Source: Metapseudomonas sp043392685
GTDB lineage: Bacteria > Pseudomonadota > Gammaproteobacteria > Pseudomonadales > Pseudomonadaceae
Strand: one strand, 5' to 3'
DNA: 64,000 nt
Assembly (NCBI GenBank): GCA_043392685.1
Contig: JBHZGM010000003.1
Shown: in pieces, positions 18,544 through 27,486 of the stretch
Numbering within the stretch: position 1 is the stretch's first letter
Layout of the letters: each line of letters opens with the position of its first letter
Program-made: the position numbers and the translations under genes
Notes under the pieces: model-generated
What the model saw: only the letters and a program-made list of their open reading frames with translations
Told to the model about the DNA's origin: nothing
The model's database searches: none

Positions 18544-19577
18544 TCATCGTCCTCCACGTGACGGCTGGTGAGGGAGCGCCAGAGCAGGAAGGGGATGATC
18601 AGGGTGAAGACGATGATCTCCTTGTAGGTGCTGGCCCAGAACATCGAGAAGGCCTCGATCAGGCCCACGCCCAGTGCGCCCAGGGCGGCCACCGGGTAGC
18701 TCACCAGGCCGCCGATGATGGCACCGACGAAACCCTTGAGGCTGATGACGAAGCCTGAGTCGAAGTAGAGAGTGGTGATGGGGGCGATGAGGATGCCCGA
18801 CAGCGCGCCGATGAAGGTGGCCAGGGCGAAGGTGGCCTTGCCTGCGAGCGTCGGCGAGATGCCCATCAGCCGTGCGCCCAGGCGATTCACCGCGGTGGCG
18901 CGCAGGGCCTTGCCATAGAGGCTGCGCTCGAAGAACAGGAACAGGCCAATGATCAGCCCGAGGGAGACGGCGATCACCCACAGGGTCTGGCTGTTGAAGG
19001 TCACCGGGCCGAGGGTCAGGCCGGCTTCGGAGAAGGGTGCAGTACGCGCGCCTTCCGGACCGAACATCAGCAGGCCGAGGCCGACCATCGCCACGTGCAC
19101 GGCAATGGAGACGATCAGTAGCACCAGGGCGCTGGCCGAGGCCAGCGGCTGGAACACCAGGCGATAGAGCTGCGGACCCAGCGGGACCACCAGGGCGAGG
19201 GTGAGCAGGGCCTGGGTCGCCATGGGCAGGTCGGCCAGTGGCAGGCTTCGCACCAGGCCGAGCATGGCCAGGGCGTAGGCGAGCTTGGCAAGGACCCGCT
19301 TCGGGAAGCGGAAGCCGCGGCTGGCGCGGGTGGCATCGAACAGGTCCATGGCGCAGTCGGCCAGGGTCAGGGCGAGGAGCAGCCAGACCAGGGCGGTGGG
19401 CTGGCCAGCCTGCAGGCTGGCCATGGCCAGGGCGCCGTAGGTGACGAACTCGCCCTGGGGGATCAGCAGGATGCGCGTGACGGTGAAGACCAGCAGGATC
19501 GACAGGGCCAGCAGCGCATAGATCGCGCCGTTGGTGATGCCGTCCTGGCCTAGCAGCAGGGCTATCTGGAGATTCAT
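18540..19577 (-). CDS. LIV-type ABC permease (LivH-like), iac-linked
   Basis: A 345-residue inner-membrane permease, about 40 residues longer than ordinary LivH. The core motifs are GITNGAIYALLALSILLVF, the loop NRLGARLMGISPTLAGKATFAL and the C-terminal GFVGAIIGGL. The extra length is a segment around residues 75-115 (DATRASRGFRFPKRVL) between helices, predicted to be cytoplasmic and basic. Start ATG 19577 gives the first helix directly. It overlaps the fused LivM-LivG gene by four bases. Confidence 0.88.
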   Translation of the reverse strand: MNLQIALLLGQDGITNGAIYALLALSILLVFTVTRILLIPQGEFVTYGALAMASLQAGQPTALVWLLLALTLADCAMDLFDATRASRGFRFPKRVLAKLAYALAMLGLVRSLPLADLPMATQALLTLALVVPLGPQLYRLVFQPLASASALVLLIVSIAVHVAMVGLGLLMFGPEGARTAPFSEAGLTLGPVTFNSQTLWVIAVSLGLIIGLFLFFERSLYGKALRATAVNRLGARLMGISPTLAGKATFALATFIGALSGILIAPITTLYFDSGFVISLKGFVGAIIGGLVSYPVAALGALGVGLIEAFSMFWASTYKEIIVFTLIIPFLLWRSLTSRHVEDDE

Positions 19578-19694
19578 GGCGGGAACTCTTGTTGCGATAA
19601 GTGGGCGCGTGAATGCGTAGGGTGGTGCTTCAGCCCACAATCGGGCGGTGGGCTGAAGCCCACCCTTGGGGCTGTGGAGCGGACCTTCGGCCCG

Positions 19695-19719
19695 CATAGC
19701 GATTGAAATCGCCCCCACA
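19695..19719. repeat. TGTGGGGGCGATTTC-type repeat, half copy
   Basis: The right arm (GCGATTGAAATCGCCCCCAC) just after the stop of the binding-protein gene, in the 146-bp gap before the livH-like gene. A second hairpin, GGTGGGCTGAAGCCCACC, lies next to it at about 19645-19665. Both sit between the first and second genes of the transporter operon, where differential mRNA stability is often set. Confidence 0.7.
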
Positions 19720-19723
19720 AGGA

Positions 19724-20875
19724 TCAGTTGCGGCCGAGCAGGGTCCAGGCGCCGTTCTTCACCTGGATCAGCTCGCGGCCGCGCTCGTCGAAGCCGCTGT
19801 GGTCCTCGGCGGTCATGTTGTAGACGCCCTGGGTGGCCGGTACTTCGTGGCTGGCTTCCAGGGCGTCACGCAGGGCGCTGCGGAACTCCGGCGTGCCCGG
19901 CTGGGCCTTGGCGGCGGCCTGGGGAATGGCCTTCTGCAGCAGCAGGCCGGCGTCGTAGGTGTTGGCGCCGAAGGTGGCGGGCTTGCTGCCGTTGAGCTTC
20001 TCGTAGGCGGCTACGTACTCGCCGGCGATGGCCTTGGACGGGTGGCTGTCGGGCACCTGGTCCAGCACCAGCATCAGGCTGGCGGCGAGGATGGTGCCTT
20101 CCACCTTCTTGCCGCCGAGCTTGAGGAAGTCCGGCAGGGCGGCGCCGTGGGTCTGGTACATCTGCCCGCGATAGCCCTGGTCGAACAGGGTGGTCTGCGG
20201 CAGCACCGCGGCGCTGCCCGGCGCGGCCACCAGCACGGCGTCGGGGCGGGAGGCCAGCACCTTCAGGCTCTGGCCGGTGACGGAGGTGTCCTGGCGCTGG
20301 AAGCGCTCGCTGGCCACCAGCTTGATGCCGTGTTCGGCGGCCATGGCGGACATCACCCGGGCCCAGTTCTCGCCATAGGGATCGGCGGTGCCGATGAAAC
20401 CCAAGGTCTTCACGCCGCGGGTGGCCATGTCCTGCACCAGGGCCTTGGCGATCAGGTCATCGTTCTGGGTGGTCTTGAACACCCATTTTTTCTGCTCGTT
20501 CATCGGCAGCACCACGGCCGCCGTGCCCACCGGCGCCAGCAGGGGCACCCCGGCCTCGGCGGCGAACTGGATCACCCCCATCGCGTTCGGTGAGCCACTT
20601 GGGCCGATGATGGCGTCGACGTTTTCTTCGCTGATCAGTTTCTTCAGCGCCTTGACGGTGGCGGTGGGATCGCTGCCGTCATCCAGGGCGATGTACTTCA
20701 CCTGCTGGTCCCCGGCCTGGGTGGGCAGCAGCGGCGTCGAGTTTTTCTGGGGCAGCCCGACCAGGGCGAGCGGCCCGGTGGAGGAGGTGATGACACCGAC
20801 CTTCACTTCGGCCTGGGCGAAGGAGATGCAGGCAGCGCTGAGGAGCAGGGTGGACACGGCTTGTTTGAAGAGCAT
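19724..20875 (-). CDS. LIV-type periplasmic binding protein, iac-linked
   Basis: A 383-residue solute-binding protein. The signal peptide (1-22, ending SFAQA) precedes EVKVGVITSSTGPLALVG, the family's first strand. The two-lobe type I fold is visible, with IIGPSGSPNAMGV and GFIGTADPYGENWAR. GGAGAACGTC precedes ATG 20875. It is the first gene of the leftward operon, divergent from iacH, so it should be expressed with the iac genes. The ligand is unproved; an indole acid is the contextual guess. Confidence 0.88.
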   Translation of the reverse strand: MLFKQAVSTLLLSAACISFAQAEVKVGVITSSTGPLALVGLPQKNSTPLLPTQAGDQQVKYIALDDGSDPTATVKALKKLISEENVDAIIGPSGSPNAMGVIQFAAEAGVPLLAPVGTAAVVLPMNEQKKWVFKTTQNDDLIAKALVQDMATRGVKTLGFIGTADPYGENWARVMSAMAAEHGIKLVASERFQRQDTSVTGQSLKVLASRPDAVLVAAPGSAAVLPQTTLFDQGYRGQMYQTHGAALPDFLKLGGKKVEGTILAASLMLVLDQVPDSHPSKAIAGEYVAAYEKLNGSKPATFGANTYDAGLLLQKAIPQAAAKAQPGTPEFRSALRDALEASHEVPATQGVYNMTAEDHSGFDERGRELIQVKNGAWTLLGRN

Positions 20876-21606
20876 GACGTTCTCCGAGGGTTGCAAGGCT
20901 ATTCGGCAGGCAATGGTCCGCAGGGCGCTCCAGGCCCGGAGGGGATGGATGCGCGGATGGCTCGCCGCCTTTTTTGTTGTTCTGGCGCCTGGTGGCGCTG
21001 CCGGCGGGTGTCCCGCCCGACGGAAGTGAAAGTGCAGCTCCCGTGCCAGAAAAACCTGCGCCCTGCCGGTGCAACGTCGGCGACAGCCTGTTCGCCGGTT
21101 CCACCAGCCCTTTCCTTCAGGGTTATCCAGTGAGCCTTTTGGGCCTTCCCCGAATGCCGCTTCACACCCTCTATGGCAAGCCTTTCAAGGGCGCTTGAGA
21201 GGGTCTTTTTTTATTCAAAAAACACGATTTTTTGAGCTAAAAAATCCATGTTTTAGCGCCAATTATTTCGACTCCAATTGCAAATATTCTGTTCGATAAA
21301 CGCACGGCGTGCAGGTGCTGAATTGGACGGTGTTTCCGCTTTCGTGGATGTGAATATTTCTCAGTTTGTTAATAAATAATTGAAATATAAGCAATTTAAT
21401 TGATTGGTTGGGCGTTTTTGAGAAATCAAACCTGTTACCGATCTGCACGGAAAGGGTGCTCGGTTACGTGAAAATGCACCGAATCTACACATTCATTTTC
21501 CAGTGATAATTCAATTGACATTTCACGTAATTCTTCTAATTCTGGATTTACGCAATCGGCACCCCGCACAGGGGTGGACGAGCCCCAACAAGAACGCCAA
21601 TGGGTG
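20876..21606. promoter_or_regulatory. Divergent control region between transporter and iac operons
   Basis: A 731-bp non-coding stretch. Its right half (about 21200-21550) is much richer in A and T than the rest of the window. It holds a stem CCTTTCAAG / CTTGAGAGG (21181-21202) followed by seven T, and a promoter-like TTGACA (21515-21520) with a 16-bp spacer to TAATTC (21537-21542) ahead of iacH. IacR operators should lie here, but I found no unambiguous MarR palindrome. The small frames in this stretch overlap on both strands and have no ribosome sites; I treat them as chance. Confidence 0.6.
21181..21212 (+). terminator. Terminator-like stem and T-tract upstream of iacH
   Basis: CCTTTCAAG (21181-21189), GGCG loop, CTTGAGAGG (21194-21202), then GTC and seven T. 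The stem has one mismatch. It faces rightwards although no gene ends nearby on that strand, so it could be a leader attenuator for the iac operon, the end of a short RNA, or a chance structure. Confidence 0.4.
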
Positions 21607-22725
21607 ATGCAGATGACGATAGTGGTCGAGAGGCTGGAACTGGGTGGCAGCGGAAGGACCGTGATGGTGAAGGACACCATCGATGTCGCCGGCCATCCCA
21701 CCCGTGCTTCCAGCCGCGCGCTGGAAGACGCGCCCGACGCCGAGCGCCACGCGGATGTGGTCCAGGCATTGCTGGATGCGGGCTGCCGCCTCACCGGCAA
21801 GACCAGCCTGCATGAACTGGCCTTCGGCACCACCGGCCTGAATGCCTGGACCGGCACTGCGGAAAACCCGCGTTATCCCGGCCGCATTCCCGGCGGTTCC
21901 TCCAGCGGTTCCGCCGCCGCCGTGGCCGCCGGCCTCTGCGACTTCTCCCTGGGCACCGATACCGGCGGTTCGGTGCGTGTGCCCGCTGCCTGCTGCGGCG
22001 TGTTTGGCCTCAAGCCCACCTTTGGCCGCATCAGCCGCGCCGGCGTGATGCCCGCCGCGACTTCCCTGGATTGCGTGGGGCCCTTCGCCGCCAGCATCGA
22101 CCTGCTGATCGAAGCCATGGCCGCCATCGACCCCACCTGCAAGGCATTGCCGGACGTCGGCGCCATCCGCATCGGCGTCGTGCCGGTGGCGGCCAACCCG
22201 GAAGTGCGGGCCGCCCTCGACACCGTGCTGGCAGCTGCGGATTTCCCCCTGGAAAGCACGCCGCTGCCCGGCATGCAGGCCGCCTACGACGCGGGCCTGG
22301 CGGTGATCAACCGGGAAACCTGGAACGCCTGCGGCCATCTGCTGGAAACCGGTCTGCTGGGCGCCGATATCGCCGCCCGCCTGCTGGCGGCGCGGGACAC
22401 CAGCGATGCCGAGCTCGCGGAGGCCGAAGCGGTACGTGCTGCCTTCACCGCCGAAGTGGATGCCGCCCTGGCGCGTTGCCCGATCCTCGCCCTGCCGACC
22501 ATGCCGGACTACCCGGCGCGGGTGGCGGATGCCGCGGACACCCGCGCCGCCATCGGCATGACCGCCTTCGTGCGACCGTTCAACCTCACCGGCCACCCGG
22601 CACTGAGCATTCCCTTCGAGGGTGCCTCGAAGCTGCCGGTCGGTCTGCAACTCATCGCCGCCAAGGGCGCGGACGAACTGCTGCTGGCAGTCGCCCGCGA
22701 GCTGGTGCGGCGCCTCGAACAATAA
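21607..22725 (+). CDS. iacH: Amidase-signature hydrolase, probable IacH
   Basis: A protein of about 372 residues in the amidase-signature family. The catalytic triad is visible: Lys in VMVKDTIDVAG, and the two serines in GRIPGGSSSGSAAAVAAG and the TDTGGSVRVPA segment. The start is uncertain: ATG 21607, ATG 21613 and GTG 21574 are all in frame and none has a good ribosome site. It is the first gene of the iac operon, as in P. putida 1290. Its exact step is not settled; an amide or lactam intermediate formed after ring oxidation is a plausible substrate. Confidence 0.85.
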   Translation: MQMTIVVERLELGGSGRTVMVKDTIDVAGHPTRASSRALEDAPDAERHADVVQALLDAGCRLTGKTSLHELAFGTTGLNAWTGTAENPRYPGRIPGGSSSGSAAAVAAGLCDFSLGTDTGGSVRVPAACCGVFGLKPTFGRISRAGVMPAATSLDCVGPFAASIDLLIEAMAAIDPTCKALPDVGAIRIGVVPVAANPEVRAALDTVLAAADFPLESTPLPGMQAAYDAGLAVINRETWNACGHLLETGLLGADIAARLLAARDTSDAELAEAEAVRAAFTAEVDAALARCPILALPTMPDYPARVADAADTRAAIGMTAFVRPFNLTGHPALSIPFEGASKLPVGLQLIAAKGADELLLAVARELVRRLEQ

Positions 22726-22750
22726 CCAAGAAGCCCACCTGGAGAGCCCC

Positions 22751-23923
22751 ATGTCTGCGCTAAGCGAGCTGGATTACCAGCGCCCCGCCCCCATTACCGC
22801 GAGTGAAGGATTCCAGGCGCTGCTCGCCGATATCCGCGAGCGTGCCCGGCGCGAGGAATTCGACCGGCAGAAATTCATTTCCCATGACGTGATCGAGCGC
22901 TTCAAGGAACTGGGCGTCTACCGCGCACTGGTGCCTGCCCGCTTCGGCGGCGACCAGCGCACGCCCATGGATTTCTGCCAGATGGTGGAGGACATCTCCG
23001 CCGCCGACGGTTCCGCTGGCTGGGTCGCCAGCTTCGGCATGAACCCGGTGTACCTGGCGGCGCTGCCCCTGGCCACGCTGGAGAAGGTCTACGCCAACGG
23101 TCCGGACGTGGTCTTCGCCGGCGGCATCTTCCCGCCGCAGCCGGCCGCATTCGTCGAGGGCGGCCTGGAAGTCAACGGTCGCTGGAAGTTCTCCAGCGGC
23201 TGTATGGGCGCCAACCTGATCGGCGTCGGCATCAGCCCGAAGAACGGCGACACCGTCGGCCTGCCGCGCCTGGCCGTGATGCCGCGCGAGAAGGTGAAGA
23301 TCGAAGAAACCTGGGATGTGGTCGGCCTGATCGGCACCGGCAGCCATGACGTGGTCATCGAAGGCGTGGTGGTGCCCGAAGAATGGACCTTCGTTCGCGG
23401 CGGTCCGGCCAACCTCGACGAGCCGATGTTCCGCTACCCGTCCCTGTCCTTTGCCACCCAGGTGCTCTCGGTGGTGGGCCTGGGCGTGGCCCGCGCCGCC
23501 CTGGACTACCTGTCCGGTATGGCCAGCGGCCGTTTCTCCGTCACCGGCGCCCCGGCCCTGGCCGACCGCCCGCTGGCGCAGATGCAGATGGCCAAGGCCG
23601 AAGCCGAACTGCGCGCCGCCCGCGCCTGGTTCTTTGAGGCCATGGAAAGCGCCTGGGCCAGCCTGCTGGCGGGCGATCCGGTGAGCGTGGAGCAGACCAA
23701 CCTGCTGCGCCTGTCCTCCACCCACGCCACCCGCGTGTCCGCCGAAGTGGCGCGCACCGCGCAGATGCTCTCCGGCATGACCGGCGTGTACCGGGACAAC
23801 CCGCTGTCGCGCTTCGTCAACGACACCCTGGTGATTACCCAGCACGCCTTCATGGGCGACATGACCTACCAGAACGCCGGGGCGATCTTCTTCGGCAACA
23901 AGCCGCTGCCCGGCTACCTGTGA
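22751..23923 (+). CDS. iacA: Flavin-dependent monooxygenase of acyl-CoA-dehydrogenase fold, IacA
   Basis: A 390-residue enzyme of the group D flavin monooxygenase type (HsaA/HpaB-like), which shares the acyl-CoA dehydrogenase fold. Visible segments are RFGGDQRTPMDFCQMVEDIS, ADGSAGWVASFGM, WKFSSGCMGA and the C-terminal helical bundle. GGAGAG precedes the ATG. IacA carries out the first oxidation of indole-3-acetate in studied strains and also turns indole to indigo. It needs reduced flavin, which the flavin reductase at the end of the operon (IacG) can supply. Confidence 0.9.
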   Translation: MSALSELDYQRPAPITASEGFQALLADIRERARREEFDRQKFISHDVIERFKELGVYRALVPARFGGDQRTPMDFCQMVEDISAADGSAGWVASFGMNPVYLAALPLATLEKVYANGPDVVFAGGIFPPQPAAFVEGGLEVNGRWKFSSGCMGANLIGVGISPKNGDTVGLPRLAVMPREKVKIEETWDVVGLIGTGSHDVVIEGVVVPEEWTFVRGGPANLDEPMFRYPSLSFATQVLSVVGLGVARAALDYLSGMASGRFSVTGAPALADRPLAQMQMAKAEAELRAARAWFFEAMESAWASLLAGDPVSVEQTNLLRLSSTHATRVSAEVARTAQMLSGMTGVYRDNPLSRFVNDTLVITQHAFMGDMTYQNAGAIFFGNKPLPGYL

Positions 23924-23950
23924 ATACCAACTGACTGATCGGTGATTGTG

Positions 23951-24313
23951 ATGAGTGAGAAAAAAGCCCTGCGCGTCCTGTTCTGCATGGGGATCAACCA
24001 GAACTTCTTCGACGCCCCGCGCGAGGAGCAACTGCAGGTCTGGGCCGCCTTCAGCGAGATGTGGAACGGCATCCACGACCTGCCCGGGGTGAAGGTGTTC
24101 GGCAACATGGACGACGACCAGAGCATGGTCGGTCCCAGTACCGGCTATCCCTGGACCACCTACCTGCTGGCCGACGTGCCGGACATCGAAACCGTGCACG
24201 CCGCCTGCAACCTGTTCCGCACCACGCCGGTGGGTGATGGCACCTGGAAGCTGTGGCGCTACGCCAAGGTCGAGGCCCGCACCGGCCGCGAACTGATCAT
24301 CCAGCGCGCGTGA
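23951..24313 (+). CDS. iacB: Small conserved protein IacB
   Basis: A 120-residue protein with a predicted alpha-beta fold (dimeric ferredoxin-like barrel possible). Notable segments are RVLFCMGINQNFFDAPREE and the Trp-rich end WKLWRYAKVEART. No catalytic motif can be assigned. GTG 23942 is an alternative start. It is part of the conserved core of iac clusters, always near iacA, and may assist monooxygenase or intermediate handling; that is inference. It ends five bases before the next gene. Confidence 0.85.
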   Translation: MSEKKALRVLFCMGINQNFFDAPREEQLQVWAAFSEMWNGIHDLPGVKVFGNMDDDQSMVGPSTGYPWTTYLLADVPDIETVHAACNLFRTTPVGDGTWKLWRYAKVEARTGRELIIQRA

Positions 24314-24318
24314 CCGCC

Positions 24319-24825
24319 ATGAGCCAAACCCTCGAAGCCCGTCTGCGCCAGCTGGAAAGCGAACACGCCGTGCGGGCCTGCATGAACCGCTACATGGAGC
24401 TGTGCGATGCCCTCGACGCCAGCACGCCGCTGGACGAACTGGCCGGACTGTTCACCGCCGACGCGGTCTGGGAAGGCAAGGGCGCCAGGTACGCCAGCAG
24501 CTTCGGCGGCTACCAGGGCCGCGAAGCCATAGCCGCCATGTTCGACACGTACAGGGTGGAGCCGGCGCACTTCGCCCTGAACGTGCACTTCCTCTGCTCG
24601 GAGCTGATCCGTGTCGAGGGCGTGGAGGCCATCGGCAGCTGGGTGATGTTGCAGACCTCCACCTTCGCCAGCGGCGCCTCGCACCTCAATGCGGCGCGCC
24701 TGACGGTGAAGTTCCGCGAGGAGGAGGGCACCTGGCGCATGGCGCATTTCCAGACCGAGAACCTGTTCAGCCGCCCGGTGGAGGCGTGGAACAGCGACGC
24801 GCACCTGCCGGTGCCCGGCAAATGA
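24319..24825 (+). CDS. iacI: SnoaL/NTF2-like protein IacI
   Basis: A 168-residue protein with the cone-shaped SnoaL-like fold: helix RQLESEHAVRACMNRYMELCD, then DELAGLFTADAVWEGKG and the strands around RMAHFQTENLFSR. The family includes cyclases, isomerases and small subunits of Rieske oxygenases. It lies just ahead of iacC, as in the P. putida 1290 cluster. Its role in indole-3-acetate breakdown is not defined. Confidence 0.85.
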   Translation: MSQTLEARLRQLESEHAVRACMNRYMELCDALDASTPLDELAGLFTADAVWEGKGARYASSFGGYQGREAIAAMFDTYRVEPAHFALNVHFLCSELIRVEGVEAIGSWVMLQTSTFASGASHLNAARLTVKFREEEGTWRMAHFQTENLFSRPVEAWNSDAHLPVPGK

Positions 24826-24886
24826 CGATGGCAACCGCCAACAGGACATTTTGTGAGTCGGCGTACCGCGCCGACGAGGAGTGATC

Positions 24887-26161
24887 GTGACCAACCTGAT
24901 CGAAACCGTGAACCTGGCCAGCTCGCCGGCCGACCTGGTGCTGCACGACCGCGTGCACACCTCCCTCTACACCGACGCCCGCATCTTCGACGAAGAGCTG
25001 GAGAAGGTCTTCTACAGCACCTGGGTCTGGGTTGCCCACGCCAGCGAGATTCCCGAGTCCGGCAGCTACAAGAGCACCTACATCGGCAAGCAGCCGGTGA
25101 TCGTCGTGCGTGACCGCAAGAAGGACGTACACGTGCTGCTCAACCGCTGCCGCCACCGTGGCGCCACCGTCTGCGAGCACAAGAAGGGCAAGGCCGCGAG
25201 CTTCGTCTGCCCCTACCACGGCTGGAGCTATGCCCTGGACGGCAGCCTGCGCGGCGTACCGCACCCGGAAAGCTACGCCGACTGCCTGGACAAGGGCGAA
25301 CTGCCGCTGGTGAGCCTGCGGGTCGAGCAATACAACGGCATGATCTTCGCCACCTTCAAGGACGATATCGAGCCGCTCTCCGACTTCCTCGGCCCGGCCA
25401 GGAAGTGGATCGACCTGTTCATGAAGCAGGGCGCCGGCTACGGCGTGAAGGTGTCCGGCGAGCACCGCTTCCGCTTCCCCGGCAACTGGAAGATCCAGCT
25501 GGAAAACACCACCGACGCCTACCACTTCCCGCTGGTGCACAAGTCGTTCCTGTCCTCGGTGGACGAGCAGACCCTGGAACTCTTCGATTTCGTGAAGGGC
25601 CCGGGCTATGTCGAAGACCTCGGCAACGGCCACAGCGTGATGGTGATGATCCCCGAACTGGTGGACCTGGAAGCCGACCTGGACAAACCGATCCCCGAGC
25701 GCTTCGAGGCCCTGGCCATCGATCTGCGCGCCGAGGGCATCGAGGAACAGCAGGTGCGCCGCATCGTCCGCGCCGTGGGTGGTTCCGGTTTCAACCTCAA
25801 CCTGTTCCCCAACGTGGCCTGCTCCATGGCCTTCTTCCGCGTGCTGCAACCGATCTCGGTGAACGAGACCGAGATCCATCACGCGGTGATCACCATGGAC
25901 GGCGGCCCCGCCGTGGCCAACCGCTATCGCCTGCGCCTGCACGAACACTTCCAGGGCCCCATGGGCTTCGGCACCCCGGACGATTCCGAGGCCTGGGAGC
26001 GCGTGCAGAAGGGCGCCCAGGCCGGCACCGACCTCTGGATCATGCTCAACCGCGGCCTGCCTGGCGAGAAGCCGAGCGAGGACGGGCTGATCAGCGACGT
26101 GAGCGCCGAGACCGGTATGCGCGCGGCCTATCAGCAGTGGAAAAAGATGATGTCGGCGTAA
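24887..26161 (+). CDS. iacC: Rieske dioxygenase large subunit IacC
   Basis: A 424-residue alpha subunit. The Rieske [2Fe-2S] ligands are C88, H90, C108 and H111 (CRHRG and CPYHGW). The mononuclear iron site is H213 and H218 with bridging D210 in TTDAYHFPLVHKSF. GAGGA stands six to seven bases before GTG 24887; GTG 24881 is an alternative. With IacD it forms the hexameric oxygenase thought to act on an oxidised indole-acetate intermediate and lead to catechol. Electrons should come from IacF. Confidence 0.9.
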   Translation: MTNLIETVNLASSPADLVLHDRVHTSLYTDARIFDEELEKVFYSTWVWVAHASEIPESGSYKSTYIGKQPVIVVRDRKKDVHVLLNRCRHRGATVCEHKKGKAASFVCPYHGWSYALDGSLRGVPHPESYADCLDKGELPLVSLRVEQYNGMIFATFKDDIEPLSDFLGPARKWIDLFMKQGAGYGVKVSGEHRFRFPGNWKIQLENTTDAYHFPLVHKSFLSSVDEQTLELFDFVKGPGYVEDLGNGHSVMVMIPELVDLEADLDKPIPERFEALAIDLRAEGIEEQQVRRIVRAVGGSGFNLNLFPNVACSMAFFRVLQPISVNETEIHHAVITMDGGPAVANRYRLRLHEHFQGPMGFGTPDDSEAWERVQKGAQAGTDLWIMLNRGLPGEKPSEDGLISDVSAETGMRAAYQQWKKMMSA

Positions 26162-26174
26162 GGAGAAGAGAACG

Positions 26175-26651
26175 ATGAACCTTGAATTGCTCAACCACGT
26201 CAGCGCCTTCATCTGGCAGGAAGCGGACATGCTCGACCACGGCGAATTCGACGCCTGGCTGAACCTGTGGACCGACAAGGGCACCTACATCATCCCCATC
26301 GATCCCACCGAGACCGACTTCGAGAACACCCTGAACTACGCCTACGACGACCACCACATGCGCAAGCTGCGCGTGCAGCGCCTGATCGGTGGCGAGTCCA
26401 TCTCCACCAGCCCGCGCGCCCGTACTGTGCGCGACCTGTCGCGCTTCCGCGTGCTGGGCGAGGACGACGGCTTGGTGACCGTGCGCTGTGCACAGAACCT
26501 GCGGGAATTCCGCAAGGACGTGCTCAAGCACTACACCGCCGACATCACCTTCCAGCTCAAGCGCGAAGGCGAGGGCTTCAAGATCCAGCGCAAGCTGATC
26601 CAACTCATCAACTCCACCGATACCCTCGCGGGTATTGGCTACATCCTGTAA
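26175..26651 (+). CDS. iacD: Rieske dioxygenase small subunit IacD
   Basis: A 158-residue beta subunit of a ring-hydroxylating oxygenase, with the NTF2-like cone fold: SAFIWQEADMLDHGEFDAWLNLW and YAYDDHHMRKLRVQRL are typical family segments. It has no metal site, as usual. It starts 13 bp after iacC with AAGGAGAAGAG upstream, ensuring matched synthesis of the two subunits. Confidence 0.9.
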   Translation: MNLELLNHVSAFIWQEADMLDHGEFDAWLNLWTDKGTYIIPIDPTETDFENTLNYAYDDHHMRKLRVQRLIGGESISTSPRARTVRDLSRFRVLGEDDGLVTVRCAQNLREFRKDVLKHYTADITFQLKREGEGFKIQRKLIQLINSTDTLAGIGYIL

Positions 26652-26661
26652 GGGCGCCGCC

Positions 26662-27402
26662 ATGAACCAGATTGCACTGGTCACCGGCGCCGCCCAGGGC
26701 CTCGGCCTCGCCATCGCCAACCGCCTGTTCACAGCAGGTTACGCCGTGGTGATCACCGACCTTTCGCTGGAACGCGCCCAGGCTGCCGCCGACAGGCTCG
26801 ACCCCAGCGCCCAGCGCAGCCTGGCGCTGAAGCTCGACGTGGCCAGCAAGGCCGACTTCGAGCTGGCGCTGGCAGCGACCCTGGAACGTTTCGGCGCCCT
26901 GCACGTGGTGGTGAACAACGCCGCCATGACCATGACCACGCCTGTGATGCAGATCAGCCCTGAGGAATTCGACCGTGTCCTCAGCCTCAACACCCGCAGC
27001 GTGTTCGTCGGCTGCCAGGTGTTCGGCGCGCACATGGCGGCGGCTGGCTACGGGCGCATCGTCAACATGGCGTCGCTCGCCGGGCAGAACGGCGGCACCG
27101 CCACCGGCGCGCACTACGCCGCGTCCAAGGGCGCCATCGTCACCCTGACCAAGATCTTCGCCAGGGAGCTGGCGGCCGCTGGCGTCACCGTGAATGCCAT
27201 CGCCCCGGGGCCGATCGAGTCCCCGGCGGTGCGCGCGGCGGTGCCGGCGGAACGCATGGAAGGGCTGCTGGCCAATATCCCGGTCAAGCGCCTGGGCGAT
27301 GCCGATTTCCTCGGCGATCTGGTGGTGCAGCTGGCGCGTCCGGAAGCCTATTTCACCACCGGGGCGACCTGGGATGTGAATGGCGGCCTCTTCATGCGCT
27401 GA
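26662..27402 (+). CDS. iacE: Short-chain dehydrogenase/reductase IacE
   Basis: A 246-residue SDR. The nucleotide motif TGAAQGLG is at 8-15, NNAA is near residue 90, the catalytic Ser is in NMASLAG, and Tyr and Lys are in HYAASKGA. A Rossmann fold of this length is standard. In the iac pathway IacE has been linked to conversion of the product of IacA on the way to dioxindole-3-acetate. It starts 10 bp after iacD. Confidence 0.88.
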   Translation: MNQIALVTGAAQGLGLAIANRLFTAGYAVVITDLSLERAQAAADRLDPSAQRSLALKLDVASKADFELALAATLERFGALHVVVNNAAMTMTTPVMQISPEEFDRVLSLNTRSVFVGCQVFGAHMAAAGYGRIVNMASLAGQNGGTATGAHYAASKGAIVTLTKIFARELAAAGVTVNAIAPGPIESPAVRAAVPAERMEGLLANIPVKRLGDADFLGDLVVQLARPEAYFTTGATWDVNGGLFMR

Positions 27403-27486
27403 TGAAAGAACGCCGCGGGTGCGTGCCCCGCGGTCTGTGAAACGAACGAGAACAAGCAGCACCTCGAAAGGTGCGGGAAGGCCGGT

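Noticed and set aside
20899..21299. Several short overlapping frames in the gap before iacH
   Set aside because: They overlap each other on both strands, lack ribosome sites, and have no recognisable sequence.
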